From: Tomocerus qinae
Taxonomy: Eukaryota; Arthropoda; Collembola; Entomobryomorpha; Tomoceridae
Length of the DNA stretch: 64,000 bases
NCBI GenBank assembly: GCA_020055645.1
Contig: CM034546.1
Coordinates: 115,494,375-115,558,374, forward strand
Direction of reading: 5' to 3'
In this document: piece after piece, positions 24,943 to 37,097 of the stretch
How the letters are laid out: each line of letters begins with the position of its first letter
How positions within the stretch are numbered: the stretch's first letter is position 1
The notes under the pieces: model-generated
The model's database searches: none
Seen by the model: the letters and a program-made list of their open reading frames with translations, nothing else
What the model was told of the DNA's origin: nothing
Translations under genes and position numbers: made by a program

Positions 24943-25377
24943 TTACAATTTTATCATTTTTTGCATGTTTTTAGAAAATCCACAATATACAGACATAATA
25001 TTTTGTCCACGCATCCTTTTATACAAATAGTGTATTACATATAAACCGCATACTGTAGAATTTACATCTTGCAAGCATACTTTGTTTTCCAATACAGTCA
25101 TTTTCATCCTCTTGGCAAAATTTCGAAAGTTGGCTGCATAAAAGTCGATTCCCATTCCAAAAGAGCAAAAGAAGTTTAATGGTCCATTTGATTTTGCAAT
25201 AAAAATTCCAAGCCAATGTTCTCCAGCTTCCGTAATTGGCTGATTATTTACACAAAGACAGACTGGATAGGTAGACACTCTTAAGGTATCCAACTCGTCA
25301 CAGGCCATAACTTTGTATGTACATTTTCTACCTTTAAATAACTTGGTCAACATCGCATAAATTTGATTGGTATCCAT
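24943..25377 (-). CDS. Polinton adenovirus-type cysteine protease (fossil element)
   Basis: 144 residues; it looks whole. It has the adenain/Ulp1-like order: EHWLGIFI with the catalytic His, FFCSFGMGIDFY (strand and family Asp region), then LQDVNSTVCGLYVIHYL with Gln and the nucleophilic Cys. In Polintons this enzyme is thought to mature capsid proteins. It sits beside the capsid genes, as usual. Confidence 0.88.
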   Translation of the reverse strand: MDTNQIYAMLTKLFKGRKCTYKVMACDELDTLRVSTYPVCLCVNNQPITEAGEHWLGIFIAKSNGPLNFFCSFGMGIDFYAANFRNFAKRMKMTVLENKVCLQDVNSTVCGLYVIHYLYKRMRGQNIMSVYCGFSKNMQKMIKL

Positions 25378-25480
25378 ATTTAAAATTCCTTAGAGTAGTC
25401 TTTTTTGTACACTTGTTTGTCACTGTTCACGTACAATACTGATTGATATTCAGCATAGCATACTACAGTTATACTTTCTG

Positions 25481-26838
25481 CTAGGGCTTTTTGAATCTCA
25501 GATTAATTGAAATATTTCCATGTCGTGGAGGAGAGAACGCATCTCTTACATTACGAAAATCGTAAACAAAAAGTGCTTTTCCGTTTTTATATTCATCCTT
25601 TGTAATATCAATACAGCTGTCACAATTGGCTAGTCCCATGCCCTCAAACATTGACATATATGCCTGGACAAAACGATTGTTGGAAAAATCGACATCCATT
25701 GATTTGCATACGTGTACCTCTCCATTCATTTTTACTGTGATGTTGGACATGTCAAAATCTTCAAAGCATAAAGGATTTGTTCCATATGTGCCATTGATAC
25801 TCAAACTTTGTACTAACCCCAATACGATTCTATCAGGTAGTAGCCCTGACAATAGAGTTTCGTTTGTATGTTGTAATTGACCTTTAGGAATTGCATATGT
25901 CTTCATTTCATTTTCTCGTTGAGGGTATACAACATTATGACCACTATTCCAAATTTTAATGTGTTGAAGTGATAGTGATGGTAGTAGGGCATGTTTAACC
26001 ACTATTAATTTTGATTCCAGTATGACTAATTGAGGTTTATATTTAGAAATATCCGTACCATACATTTGAATACAAAATTCGTCAGAAGATCGATAAAAAT
26101 CCATGCGTACATCAATTCCAGGGATAAGAAATCTTGGTTGTGAGAATAGCTCACTATGAGGTCTGATCATTATTTCAAATTCTTTAGAACTTTCAATCAA
26201 TTTTGATCGTTTATCCCATCCATCGTCTTGAACGCCATTCTTTTCACTTTTGGTTTTCACAAGCATTGCTGCTTGTCCCTGAGTTTTCTTATATTCTTTT
26301 CCATAAGACAACATTTTTTCAAAAATGGCCCGATAGGGATAATATGGATTTTGTGTAAAATTTCATTATCTTTGTATTTAGTTACAATACTGGATATCAT
26401 TGAATGTCCAAAGTTATTTACAGGAGCATAGACAATCTTTACTGGATCAAATGCTGGTAAATCAATGGGAGGTGACTTACTACCGTCTACAAATTTACAT
26501 CGCTGAAGTAATTTAGACTCACTAAAGTCTGTGTAATGTATATCATTACCAGGTATGTAAAAAGATATTGGAGCACCTTTATCACTAATATTATTTTGTG
26601 GATGGTACTCGACTTCATAGCTGTGAGTTATACTCAAGTCATATCCGGGCTCAGAAAAGAGATCCGTTTCGGCACGAATAAAATTAATGGTAGGCTTTTG
26701 TTGGGGTTTTGGTGGCATTTTTGTAAAATATGGATATCCTTTTCCGGACAACTTTTTTCTTTGAAGATTTTTTAACTTTTTGCTTTTTATTAGGACGAGA
26801 GACTGATTTATTCGACTTCCTCTTCCTTGAACAACCAC
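25481..26838 (-). pseudogene. Polinton major capsid protein region (fossil)
   Basis: Double-jelly-roll major capsid protein of the Polinton/adintovirus type. Readable segments include FIRAETDLFSEPGYDL, ISFYIPGNDIHYTDF, PIDLPAFDPVKIVYAP and a C-terminal GNISINLRF, all typical of these capsids. The region is broken (about one break). Confidence 0.82.
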
Positions 26839-27090
26839 TACCAGACTGATTCATGACATCATTTTTCACATCATAATATACAGATTTTGCTGCATTCTTG
26901 CCATGTGTTCTTACACTCTCTCCAAAATTATATCCATTGATGACGTCCGTAGCAACATTTCTAATGGCTTCTTTTGCATGGGGCAGTACATACTTTTTTG
27001 CTGCAGGTAGTACATATTCCTTAGTGAAAGGGAGTAATTTTCGTAGAAATGTACCAAATATACCCCTAAGCCAGACCCCGTTGTCTTAAC
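26684..27090 (-). CDS. Polinton basic core-like protein region (fossil)
   Basis: Minus-strand sequence immediately upstream of the capsid gene reads as a small basic protein: a hydrophobic Gly/Phe-rich start (IFGTFLRKLLPF), a block AKEAIRNVATDVINGYNFGES, and a strongly basic tail (KKQKVKKSSKKKVVRKR). This block order is common to Polinton pVI/pX-like minor proteins. The exact ends are uncertain, and the 3' end overlaps the capsid gene. Confidence 0.6.
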
Positions 27091-27240
27091 ATGGAAGACT
27101 TATAATACATCAACCCACTTCCAATTTGAGGGTGGACATATTCGAAAAAATCATTTGGATTATTTTCGTGAGAATACATATTGAGATGTGTGTCTGTCAA
27201 CGTCTAAATCGGAACTGAAGGGTAATATTTATTGTTGGTA

Positions 27241-27975
27241 TTAATATCTCTTTCGCCGGAAATGAAGTTGTGCACAAAAATTACCAAATGTAAATGGCAA
27301 GTTTTCACCCGATTCAGACTTGATATAAATATGAATCTTTTCAATATTATTGGATGCCACATTCATATAAGTTGGATTGTCAATTGTCTTGGTTGTTGGA
27401 TGTCTGTCTACACCTTCATAGTTTTCTATGAGCATTAATGGTGCTAAAGTGTCACCAACGTATTGTGGCTTTACGAGATTTGAGTAGATATGTATTCTTG
27501 TTAGACCTGTATGGAAGTACGGTTCGAATGTAGTCAAAACTAACGTTTTATTATTTCTGTATCCATTTTCTTTCAAGGGAGCCCCAATCATCGTTTTTAT
27601 CTTAGGGTGAATTTCAAATTTAGTGTAATAACTCCAGTCCATTTCCAATTCCAAAAGATTTTCGTCTTTATAAACACATTGTAAGGCTTCGTGCTGACCG
27701 AGTTCAGTAATCAGTTCTTTTATATTGAAGACACGTTTGCTGGTGGTAATTATTATAGGTGTATTGTCTTTTCTACGTGTAACAATGTATAGTGGATGAT
27801 CTTTTTCAATAAAATGTCTGGTATATATGTATGAATACTTGGTTATAGCAACTTCGTATATATCATCTTCCAAATCAATTGGACTATGTAAATGATTTTT
27901 AAAATTTGATATTGTATTATCGGGGAAATAATCCGCAGATGCATCACTCATAACAGTGTGATAAAAGCTGTCCAT
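27241..27975 (-). CDS. Polinton minor (penton) capsid protein (fossil element)
   Basis: 244 residues; it looks whole. The start MDSFYHTVMSDASADYFPDN and the later PIDLEDDIYEVAITKYSY match the single-jelly-roll penton proteins of Polintons, which begin with a conserved F-x-x-T-L-x-S-N/D-S-type segment. The C-terminus NFCAQLHFRRKR also fits that family. Encoded next to the core-like and major capsid genes. Confidence 0.82.
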   Translation of the reverse strand: MDSFYHTVMSDASADYFPDNTISNFKNHLHSPIDLEDDIYEVAITKYSYIYTRHFIEKDHPLYIVTRRKDNTPIIITTSKRVFNIKELITELGQHEALQCVYKDENLLELEMDWSYYTKFEIHPKIKTMIGAPLKENGYRNNKTLVLTTFEPYFHTGLTRIHIYSNLVKPQYVGDTLAPLMLIENYEGVDRHPTTKTIDNPTYMNVASNNIEKIHIYIKSESGENLPFTFGNFCAQLHFRRKRY

Positions 27976-28231
27976 GTTGACTACTTGAAGGATTAATGAA
28001 GACTAAGCTCTGAATGTTGAGGAATTTATATTATATTGAAATTATTTTAAGATCTAAGATTATATATGACTGTTATAGGTATGGTTGCTACTATATAAGG
28101 GTTAAGGTTAGGTTAGTACCTGTACTACCATGAATTGCTATGGTTATGACTATCCAAGCATACAGTGAGGGTGAGGATTACTATCCGAGCATAAGGGATT
28201 AGGTTAGTGACTGTGCTTGATGAGTGCCGTA
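27976..28231. repeat. Polinton right subterminal region with diverged 108-bp units
   Basis: Between the penton gene and the right inverted repeat lie further diverged copies of the subterminal unit (ggttaggttagtacctgtac near 28091 and attaggttagtgactgtgc near 28198, with ggtgaggattactatcc between). The right end therefore carries more units than the left. Confidence 0.7.
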
Positions 28232-28418
28232 GGCTATGAGGATAAGTATGCGAGCGTAAGAAGTCAATATAATTTGGGGTGAGGAATACTATGCAAGCAT
28301 AAGAGTAAGGTTAGTGTCTGTACTTCCATGAGTGCCTAAGGCTATGAGGATAAGTGTGCGAGCCTCAGAATCCAAGATGGCGATGGGGTGAGGGCTACTA
28401 CTGCCTCCCCCTACTACT
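28232..28418 (-). repeat. Right terminal inverted repeat of Polinton, 187 bp
   Basis: Exact reverse complement of 11452-11638. It ends ctgcctccccctactact and is followed at once by the second AATAAC. Confidence 0.93.
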
Positions 28419-28424
28419 AATAAC
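28419..28424. repeat. Polinton target-site duplication, right (AATAAC)
   Basis: Same six bases as 11446-11451, directly abutting the right inverted repeat. Confidence 0.9.
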
Positions 28425-31400
28425 CTACTAGACTATTTATCTGTAGAACTAGAGTGAGTGTGTTCTTTTAGCATGTAAAGCAGTGAATAGAAACCATAAG
28501 TAATCTTCAAAAGATCAAAAGAGTCGAAAATTCTAGTGATACTATATGCTACGAGTTTCTATTAAATATTCGTTCAATTTAGTTTATAAGTTGTAGTTTA
28601 GTTTTGATAGGTATCCTTGTATGTCTTGATAAAGGCTGGTTTCTCGAGCGATCTCATTGTGAAATTGATAAGATCAGTCATTCGTCGGCCGTACGAAACA
28701 TCGCTTCTCATGCAGGAAAAGTTAATAATACGAAGATGGTAGAGCGTCCTATTTATAGCTCAATTGTGCTGTCCAAAAGATAGTTTGACAATAGTTAACC
28801 ACAAAGGCAGGAAAATAAAATAAAGTTACTGGGAACAAAAATCAATTGTAATAAAAGTGGAAATTGAATGGTTGGGTTGAATCTCAATCGTCTAAAATTC
28901 ATTGTTCTTGGTTTTCTGCCGGTGCATATAAATGGAGGAATGTTCTAAGGATTGAACTCTTTACATACGTAATGAGTTTGAGTTGTTCATAGGTAGTGCT
29001 ACTCCTGTCAGTTGAATCGTGTCGTAGTATGCATATGTCATAGTTAATAGACATAATAGCATGCTATTACAGTTTGTAGGATTGAGTATTACAATTCCAG
29101 AAATACGACTGTATAAGTAACTTGTCTGTCTAAGAATTGTACTAAGTCCTCTAAACCGAGTGTGCATACACATACACATCCAGTTTTTTATCCCCATCTA
29201 AAATTCTAATATGTAGGTAAGAGGTAAGCATTTGTGGGTGTAGTATCAGAATGTGTCTGTACAAGCTGTCTGTAGTGTACTGCTGCGTATTGACTCTGTT
29301 CTTAAATAGAGAATGCAAACTGAACAAACATTGCATGAAAACAACGTTTATTTAGTCCAGGTGATTTTCTTAGCTGAAGGAATCCGTAGAAGAGACCTCA
29401 ATTTGATGCTCGCTCATGAATTTTTACTGTACACTCTCCTTTGATCGATTGTTTTGAGAATGAGAGTGAGCAATGAACCGAATGAACGAAACTGAAGAGC
29501 AACTTTACTTAAAGAGAGCTTACAGACAGACGAAACGGAAGCATGCATACTAGTGACAAACTAGTACTAGAGAGTGGGACAACACAACAATACATTACAC
29601 ATTTATATCAGTTAGGGAAAAGTTGTTCCAGCCATCCAACTAACTTCCATTGCATTTTCTATTAGATGGGTGATGGAGACTCAGCCTCTTCCCATTATGT
29701 TTTGTTTAGGACTCCTTTCGTTTATGGAAGGTGGTCCATGTAGTACTCCATATCACTAATGCACACTGCATAGAGATAAAGACAGCTACGCTATTAAAAG
29801 ATATATGGGCAATAATATTACTCTGCTCAACGACTCTTTAATACGCATCTATATTATTTATCTATCTATCTATCTATACACTCACCGAATAGGGAACGTT
29901 GTTATCTGAAAAAGACGAGCAACCGAGAGACAGTTAACTTCCATCAATACACATGTACATACACACAATACACTATAATCAAAAGTTATATATCTATATT
30001 TCTAGTATAGTGTTCATTTAGACAGGAATACTAAGTACTACTATAACTAAGTACGTTATGTAACCAAAAGTTAGGTTCGTACATGTAAATAATGAAAGTT
30101 AACCCAGCTGCACCCACACGGACACAAAAACACTGAATAACACTGTGTGAGTATAAAGAGATAGTATTTACTGCGTGGTTTATAACTACTAGGTATTTAA
30201 AGTTGACTGATTTTTGATATGACAAGCAAGGCATCCACTCGGTCGATAAACTTACGTAATTATTTCGTTTGCACGAATGGGAAGTAGAAAAAGCTTTTCC
30301 AGCTTTATTAGTCAGTCAGTCAGTTATTCCACTAATTCTAATTCCAACCGACAACATTTCTCTTAAGTTACATCAACATTACCGACAAAGTCAGCTTTTC
30401 CATTCTGATTTACTTCATTTTGATCGAGTACAGCACTTCATATAGGAAGTGGTCTAGTTTAGTGGATGGAGAGAGCTCGTCATAGAAAAACTAGGAATGA
30501 ATTGCATTGAATTGAGTTCAATTGATTTACTTAGATGTGCGCGACTGCTTGGGTTGGGTGGTTGGACTGAAATGTGAGAAGCACACCGGAGAGAATATAG
30601 ATACGAGTCTACCCGCATTTCATTCTCAGTGTCCTCTTGCTGTCCTTTCCGACCCGTTTGGCTTCGTCAAACATTAATTTGCTCTTAAGGAAGCTTTTCC
30701 CTACGCGGATTCTCAGAGGTATCTAAGTGTACCATGCTGTCTCACTCTGCCACTGCCTCAACTCTCGCTACTTGTAAACGATACTCTTTTTCTTCCCTGG
30801 AGAACTAGCATTTAAGTCGGAAAATCTTCTTCTCCACTTACATTCAGTCCAGTGCAATATTGTGCTTGTTTCATTTGCTAAGCGAACCAACCAAGTGGCA
30901 GTCAGTCTCAGAGTGCTAAATAAACACTACTACACTTATTCTTATTTTTGACGAGGAAAGTGCACTATTTATTTAGCACTATTTCTTCTATTAGGTACTC
31001 CTATTGATACAAGACCTTACTTACTTGTACAGAGATTCAAATACTAAAAACGTGTCGAATTGGTGGCTAAAAATGGCTACGTGATAAACCATTATATTAC
31101 CTACTGTGGAAATTGTACGTACGTGCCTTCTGTTTGTTTGCCAGTGTTATTGATACTCGACAACTCAATGTTATATATTAACAACAAACAAGCATTAGTG
31201 CAATTCAATATTACATAACACAGATAAAGGCAACGTGAAAACAGAATATATATATAAATACAATAAACTCACTCAGGACATATGTTATTACTTGATAAGA
31301 GCAGGAGCCAGATATCCCGGTCTTCAAATGCCAATCTTAAGTTTGCCCATTCCATTTATCAACATTTATTATTTATAGCGTTTTACTTCTCCGATTGATT

Positions 31401-31529
31401 CCTACTACAAACTATACTCCTGAGTTGTGCTCCTACGTTTTATCACTAACTTGAGATTTTATACCCACTTTGTTTGCATAATAGCTGGTAAATGAATGCC
31501 ATGAGCATTCAAAAGTTCATTTGAGACTA
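28425..31529. other. Intergenic between Polinton and basigin-like gene
   Basis: About 3.1 kb without a supported gene. It contains a short TATC microsatellite at about 29857-29877 and a slightly more G+C-rich block around 30540-30800 that could hold the basigin-like promoter or an untranslated exon. Frames at 28961-29336 and 30031-30234 lack coding character. Confidence 0.45.
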
Positions 31530-33416
31530 ATGCACTCCATACTTCCTTCTATTACTCTTACCACTGCTCTCTGTCTTCTGACATTTCCGACATTGTCATC
31601 CTCTACTTTAACAGGTAGGCGGAACCAGTCTACAATATTACTTTATCCCGTTTCCAATATTTTATCGATAGCCACGAAAATGAATTTCATCTTATTCCTA
31701 CTCTTTCCAACAGGAGTTGATGTATTTCTCCAAAAGGGACTCTCTAGCCCCCCCAAAAATGAGGGAGAAGTAACCTATGTTGACCAAGGGAAGTCTGTCA
31801 CACTCACATGTTTTGGAAAAACGGATGCAGATATACACGTCGAATTAGAATGGTAACATTTAACATTCATTGATTCGCCTTGCCTTTTGGTTATCATTTC
31901 TATTCAACTTTTTATTAGCTGTTCATATTTTGTCAGTTTGATTAATCACACAATTTTTCATTTCACTACTACTGCAAGTACAGTTAAAACTGTTATTTTT
32001 TAGAAATTATTCACTCTGACAATAGCATATTTTGATATTCCTAAGGTTTAAAGACAACGAGAGCTTAACTCCAAAATGTGCCTCAGAAGAAGAAACGTAC
32101 AACGATATAGACAAAATAACAGGCGAAGAGGTTAAGATGCGTCACTGTGCCATTACTGCTTCTGCAGAAGACGACAAAATTGATGAACACTGGGGAAGGA
32201 AATTATCACTACGTTTTAACAAAGTTTTACCTGATGATTTTGGTACTTATGAGTGCAGAGGGAATTACACACAGAAATCCAATCCGACAAATCAAGAACA
32301 TGTTTTTCGACGAGTTTATCTTTGGGGTACGTATTTCTACATTTATGATCTATTTAATTGTCTTACCGAACATCGTTTTATAATGGAAAGAGGTTGTGGT
32401 AGATCATTTTCAAAATTAATTTCGGAAGACAAATCTATTTTACACAAGTAGACCACATTAAACATATGTTTTGACATTTGCAGAAACTATCACTGCCACA
32501 AGACAAAATGCACTGGGGAAAAGACAGCGGAACGTTTTGGTGTATGAAGAAGAAGAATTTTATATTTATTGCAATTTCACGGGATTGCGAAATGATTTGT
32601 ACGTCCTGTGGTACAAAGGTATATCCAGTAATTTTACTAAAAATCATTTAATATAGATTCAAATGTTTTTGTCATAATATTAGTACACTGTTATCGTCTC
32701 ATTGAAGGCAATTTTCATTTGTGATAAACCCCTGTAGATGATAAAGATATCACTGACGATCTGATGAGAGGAGAAGGAAATTTTACGTGCAGTGTCACAA
32801 ACCAAACCGAAATATCCAAAGAAAACAATTTATGTGTACGAATTGCCAATATGAATAAGCACAGAGGTGTTTATACTTGCGAAGTAAACAAGCGTAGTGA
32901 ACCAACGGTTGGAAATGACAAATTCAAATATCCTGTGAGACATAGTTACATGATACGTGTCAAAGGTAGATCCACATTCGAGGTATATTCAAGTAATCTT
33001 TGTTTTGATACTGATTTAACGGTCCACTCATTGTAAAAATTTCAGCGGTGGCTTCTATCCTGTTTCCTGGAGTAATTTTAATAGTCGAAGTGATAATCTT
33101 AGGAATCATAACAATCATTACGTGGAAAAACACAAGTTCTGGGGAGATGTTAGGTATATTTAAATAAATATGCAACCTAGTTAAAATTATTCTCATACGG
33201 GTCTCATGAGATTATTAAAATTCAATTTTGCAGATGGCAATGACTGGGAGGACGACGATGAGAACGATGTAGATGAGTATGTCCTTCCATATTGATTGAT
33301 TGTTTAGTTGGTTAATATTTATGCTAACAGTTTGTATCATGATTATTTTTAAATTTAGAAATCGTGAACGAGACGGAGAAGAAGAAGAAACGTCAAAACC
33401 ACTAACGGGAGGTTGA
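31530..33416 (+). CDS. Basigin/neuroplastin-like two-Ig membrane protein
   Basis: Eight exons: 31530-31614, 31714-31852, 32046-32326, 32484-32618, 32738-32965, 33046-33153, 33234-33276, 33359-33416; 358 residues with consistent phases. Residues 1-24 or so are a signal peptide. Ig domain 1 shows SVTLTCFG and DDFGTYECRG. Ig domain 2 shows EFYIYCNF, LYVLWYKG and KHRGVYTCEV. The membrane helix (about 291-318, FPGVILIVEVIILGIITII) has a glutamate at 304, the hallmark of basigin, neuroplastin and embigin, where it sits inside the membrane. The short tail is very acidic (DWEDDDEND) and ends KPLTGG. Family members chaperone monocarboxylate transporters and act in adhesion. The gene symbol is left open because overall identity is low. 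Confidence 0.75.
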
Positions 33417-33635
33417 GTAGATATATTATACAAATATTTATTGTGTGTTTCTAATGTACATTAAGTGCAAGTATACTATTTAGACTTCAGCAGACAGTAT
33501 TTTACAGATTGAGTGAGTAAATGATAGTACCTATTACTTAATCAAATGAAAAGCATTAGTTGCTCATTGGATTACGTGATCTTTAGACGTGGTTAATGAA
33601 AGTAAACAATAAAGGGCTTTTAACTGACATCCCAA

Positions 33636-34570
33636 TTAACACTTCTCATAGCTTATTTCACTGTAAGCCTTCCTGTCGAATCCAAGAGATTCCACATGGG
33701 AGAGAACAATTTCCTTAGTTTCTGCTGAGATTTTATTCTCTGTGGCTAGCACCGACCAATCTTGATCTCCGTCTTCCCAACAACGAAGAGCAACCAAGTA
33801 ACTTTTGTTATCGGTCAATGTGAAGAATATGTTAACATTTTCAGCTGGAAAGAAAGTGCAAACAGTTCTATTTTTAGAAGGAGAAGGTGATAGGTTAATA
33901 ACGTCAATTCTTGCATACAATATGTTTTCAAAGAATTCTGCTATATAGATGGACATATCTTATCTCTGAAAATATAGCCTTGTAGCAATACAAGATAAAA
34001 CATTGTGTATTGAGGGAGATTGACAATATCGTGAAAATTCCATTACCTTTACTATCTTCAGAATCGGGATCGATCACACTGCAAGCCTGGGAAGCGTAAG
34101 TTCCATTGACGTTGCACTGATAAATAGCCCATGTTTTTCCAAAGAATATAAACTCACCCACTCCATTCTTCCATGTCAGTCTCGGACAAAATGCATCCTC
34201 TGAGTTTCTTTTAGGTATTTGCCTATGAATCAATTCTTCTCCAGGATCAGCATCCGCGCTTTGACTAATTAGAGGAAAGTACCATCCACCTTTTGGAGTA
34301 TTATTCTCAACCTATTTTAATCCGAGGTTAAAACAGTTTCCATTTGATGAACAAGGAAAAGCTTTTGTTGTCAATCGATTTTTATCTACTACTCCGTTTT
34401 CATATAGAATTATTATGTGATAGATGATATAAAATGTATATACATACCCATTCCTGGTTTACATTATCCAGAGAAGGTGACTGACATTGCTTTTGTAGAG
34501 TGTCGGTCCTTTTTACAGCACTGACTGAAAGAAATCCGATGATAAAGAGAACTACAACCTTTCCAAACAT
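33636..34570 (-). CDS. Secreted lipocalin, apolipoprotein D-like
   Basis: Three exons: 34448-34570, 34047-34311, 33636-33958; 236 residues. Exon 1 supplies a signal peptide (MFGKVVVLFIIGFLSVSA). GGWYFPL near residue 47 corresponds to the lipocalin G-x-W strand. The end is typical of ApoD-type lipocalins: TDNKSYLVALRC, W-x-V-L-A-T-E, ISAETKE, the helix VLSHVESLGFD and a final Cys. These proteins bind small hydrophobic ligands outside the cell. The exon 3 acceptor (gagataag) was chosen over a nearby cag because only it keeps the frame. It is convergent with the basigin-like gene (219 bp apart). Upstream in-frame ATG at 34606 is possible but would add a poor leader. Confidence 0.68.
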
Positions 34571-35223
34571 TTTGTTACCGAAAGTTTTGTAGAAAAGTAG
34601 AATCACAATGATTTATATACCTTTTCATCCTGAGATAATGACGTCTATTAAATTTTACGTCTACTAAATTCACAGTTCTCAGAAAGCAGATGCTGGTAAT
34701 TGCAATTAATACAGTAATTGCCGCATAATTTTAACACGGCTATAATAAGGTCATTATACCTGTTGGGATTGCTTCGCTGCTGGAGATTTTGCACATTATG
34801 TATAATATACCTGTATTTTGCACATAAAACCATTATGAAAATTTTAATTCAAAAGGCAGATCTTTTTGCTTCTCTCACTCATCGCTAGCATAGATTTAGT
34901 AACTATTTACAACACATTTGTGAAATAACTGATTTGAATTAGCTAATTTGTAATAAATTGTAGAAATTAGTAGAAATAGACACATTGCCCCATACAACTA
35001 TTGCGAAAATAAAATGATTGAATCAAGAAGTAAATAGTAATTAATATCAAATGATTGTATCTCCAGTTTTCCCTTTTTATTCAAAATGCAATTAGTGTGT
35101 TAGTACAAAGTATCGTAAAATATCATGATGCGCTTTTAATCCGACATTTATAGAATAAACTTTCACGTATGGTTGCACAGTTAGTACTTGTAATCATATG
35201 ATTATTAACTGTTTCATTGGTTG
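34571..35223. other. Intergenic, nothing identified
   Basis: 650 bp of A+T-rich sequence between the lipocalin start and the end of family member C. No supported open frame, RNA gene or repeat. Confidence 0.45.
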
Positions 35224-36045
35224 TTATTGAGTAAATGTATAATAGTTTTTAGGAGCATCATACTCATTTTCTAGTACTGGAGGACCATTTTCGGATACCA
35301 TAAATACCCAAAAGTGTCTCTTTTTGCATAAAGAGGGTTCTTGATGACATCCTCCATATCGCCGTTCGAAAGTGTATTTTCTTGAAGTGCAATTACTAAC
35401 TTCGTCTTCAGAAGGGTTTGAATCTGCCTTTTTGTCACATTCTTCACGTGTTATTATAAAAGGAGTTCTTCTGTAAAATGGTTGACACTCGATACCAAAA
35501 TGAGATTTCATTAACATGGCTAATATCTCTGGATTGTATAATGAAGAGAAAATCAGAAGAGTTAAATTGTAGCTTTCAGATTGGCCTATGTACAGTAAAG
35601 GTCCAAATTCGCTTTCGTTGATCTTCTGCTTTTCCTCTGGAGTTAAAACGACTTCCGTGATCAATTCTCCTGGATACCACTTGCCATGGTAGGTTAGATT
35701 GGCTACATCAACAAAAGATTTCCGTATTTGAGTCAAGTCTTCCGCAATTTGATGTGATACGTTTTCTTGAGGCAATAAACTTTCGGAAAATTCCATTGCA
35801 ATTATTTTCGCCTCTAAGGACACATTCCGGGGATTCTCTGAGTTTTTCATTTTCTCCGAGTGGCATATCTACGGAAAGATTTAAATTATTTCAAATATCC
35901 TTCAGACGTTTCTTTGATCGTACATCAGTGTTGTTGTATGTGGAGAAACTTCAAAAGAACTTACCGAAATCTGTTGCAGTAGCACCAATGAGCTTACAAT
36001 TACTAGCTCAAAGAGCAATTTGGAGCTAAGAGTCCTACTAATCAT
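35224..36045 (-). CDS. Secreted W-x-P-G-E-L family protein, member C
   Basis: Two exons: 35965-36045 and 35224-35868, with a 96-bp phase-0 intron; 241 residues. Exon 1 encodes a hydrophobic leader (LLFELVIVSSLVLLQQIS). An upstream ATG at 36123 would extend it, but the shorter form looks like a signal peptide. Core blocks: AMEFSESLLPQE, KWYPGELI, ESEFGPLL, SLYNPEILAMLM, FGIECQP, then a C-terminal C-x6-C-x3-HFWVF motif. Extra cysteines (EECDKK, SNCTS) and an inserted charged loop set it apart. Two N-x-S/T sites (NVS, NLT) suggest glycosylation. Function unknown. Confidence 0.8.
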
Positions 36046-37097
36046 TTTACCGAGTAATTGTTCTCCTGCAGCCAAACAAACAAGGGCTATGTGCTTTGTG
36101 ACACTTTTATACTCTATTTTCATTATTTCCTTTGGAATGCCCCTTTTAACAATGAATCATCTATTACTGTTATAGTACTTAGCTTTACATTTCTAAACAT
36201 TTTTACGGCAATATTATACGAACAAATACCTATACTATTCATAACAACAGACAACATAACAGTAAAGAGAGCAGTTTGCGGATCTAGTTAGTGCCTACTT
36301 GAGTTGAGCATTCATTTTCCCAGAAATGTGTGAGCACCACTTGCTACTGGGAGGGAAATGTAGATTCAAGTAACTAAATTCAGTAATAAATATTATACTA
36401 AGACTAGAATAAAATATGATGGAAAACAGTTTGTATAATAGTATATACTAGATGATCATGTAAAATTAACATAGCATCTTTGCATAGTGCTTAAAATTAG
36501 GTGATTTGTATTTTTTGAGCAATTTAGTGCATTATTTTATAGTATATAAATAATGGCACTGTATGTTCATGTATAAAAGTTTCTAGCATAATGTCGTAAG
36601 TTAATATTCAGTTCCGATGTTTTAAAAACAATGCCTAGTAGATCTGAAGTGCTAACTAACCTTACTTAAAAATGTCAACTGAATAAATAATATATTCTGC
36701 CAGAGATGTAATGTTGTGCTTCTCGTATTTGTGTGGTATTGTACAGTTTCAGAATATTTTCGAGTGTGAACCAAGCTACAATGTGTAGAGGCATCTTATG
36801 TGCAAAAATTAGTAATATAAATAGGTAGTTGGTTTATGGCAGGTCATGTGAACACGACTGTTGAATTGCAAATATCTGCAATTATTACTAACAGTTGTGC
36901 TTATTTCTATACCAAAATGTAGCTTTACTATTTCTGTACACTATTTGGAGCATAATTTTATTGCCTGCATGTCAGTATGCATGCATATTGCACTCTAATT
37001 ATAGGTACTAAGGCATAATTGCATAAAGGTTCCATAACTTTATTGATTCCAACAAAATAATTAAATAACAAGGGATAAACAAATTTGAACAGATAGC
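36046..37097. other. Intergenic between members C and D
   Basis: About 1 kb, A+T-rich, no gene. A reverse-strand AATAAA at 37039-37044 lies 54 bp beyond the stop of member D and is its likely poly(A) signal. Confidence 0.5.

Larger units (their letters stand above)
11452..28418 (+). mobile_element. Polinton/Maverick element (16,967 bp), fossil
   Basis: The element is bounded by 187-bp inverted repeats that match base for base and by a 6-bp duplication. It carries the full Polinton gene set: protein-primed family B DNA polymerase, A32-type packaging ATPase, retrovirus-like integrase, adenovirus-type cysteine protease, double-jelly-roll major capsid, minor (penton) capsid, a basic core-like protein and several small genes. 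It is broken: about half a dozen interruptions affect the polymerase, integrase and major capsid genes, and a 2.4-kb second element sits in the polymerase gene. Many other genes still look whole. Identical ends and mostly open genes suggest a geologically recent insertion, although gene conversion could also keep the ends alike. Confidence 0.95.

Noticed and set aside
27490-27530. A ggttcgaatg stretch reminiscent of a tRNA T-loop
   Set aside because: No acceptor, D or anticodon arms surround it, and it lies within the penton gene.
28961-29336. Two minus-strand frames of 61-78 codons
   Set aside because: Met/Cys/Tyr-rich chance translation in A+T-rich DNA; no splice or motif support.
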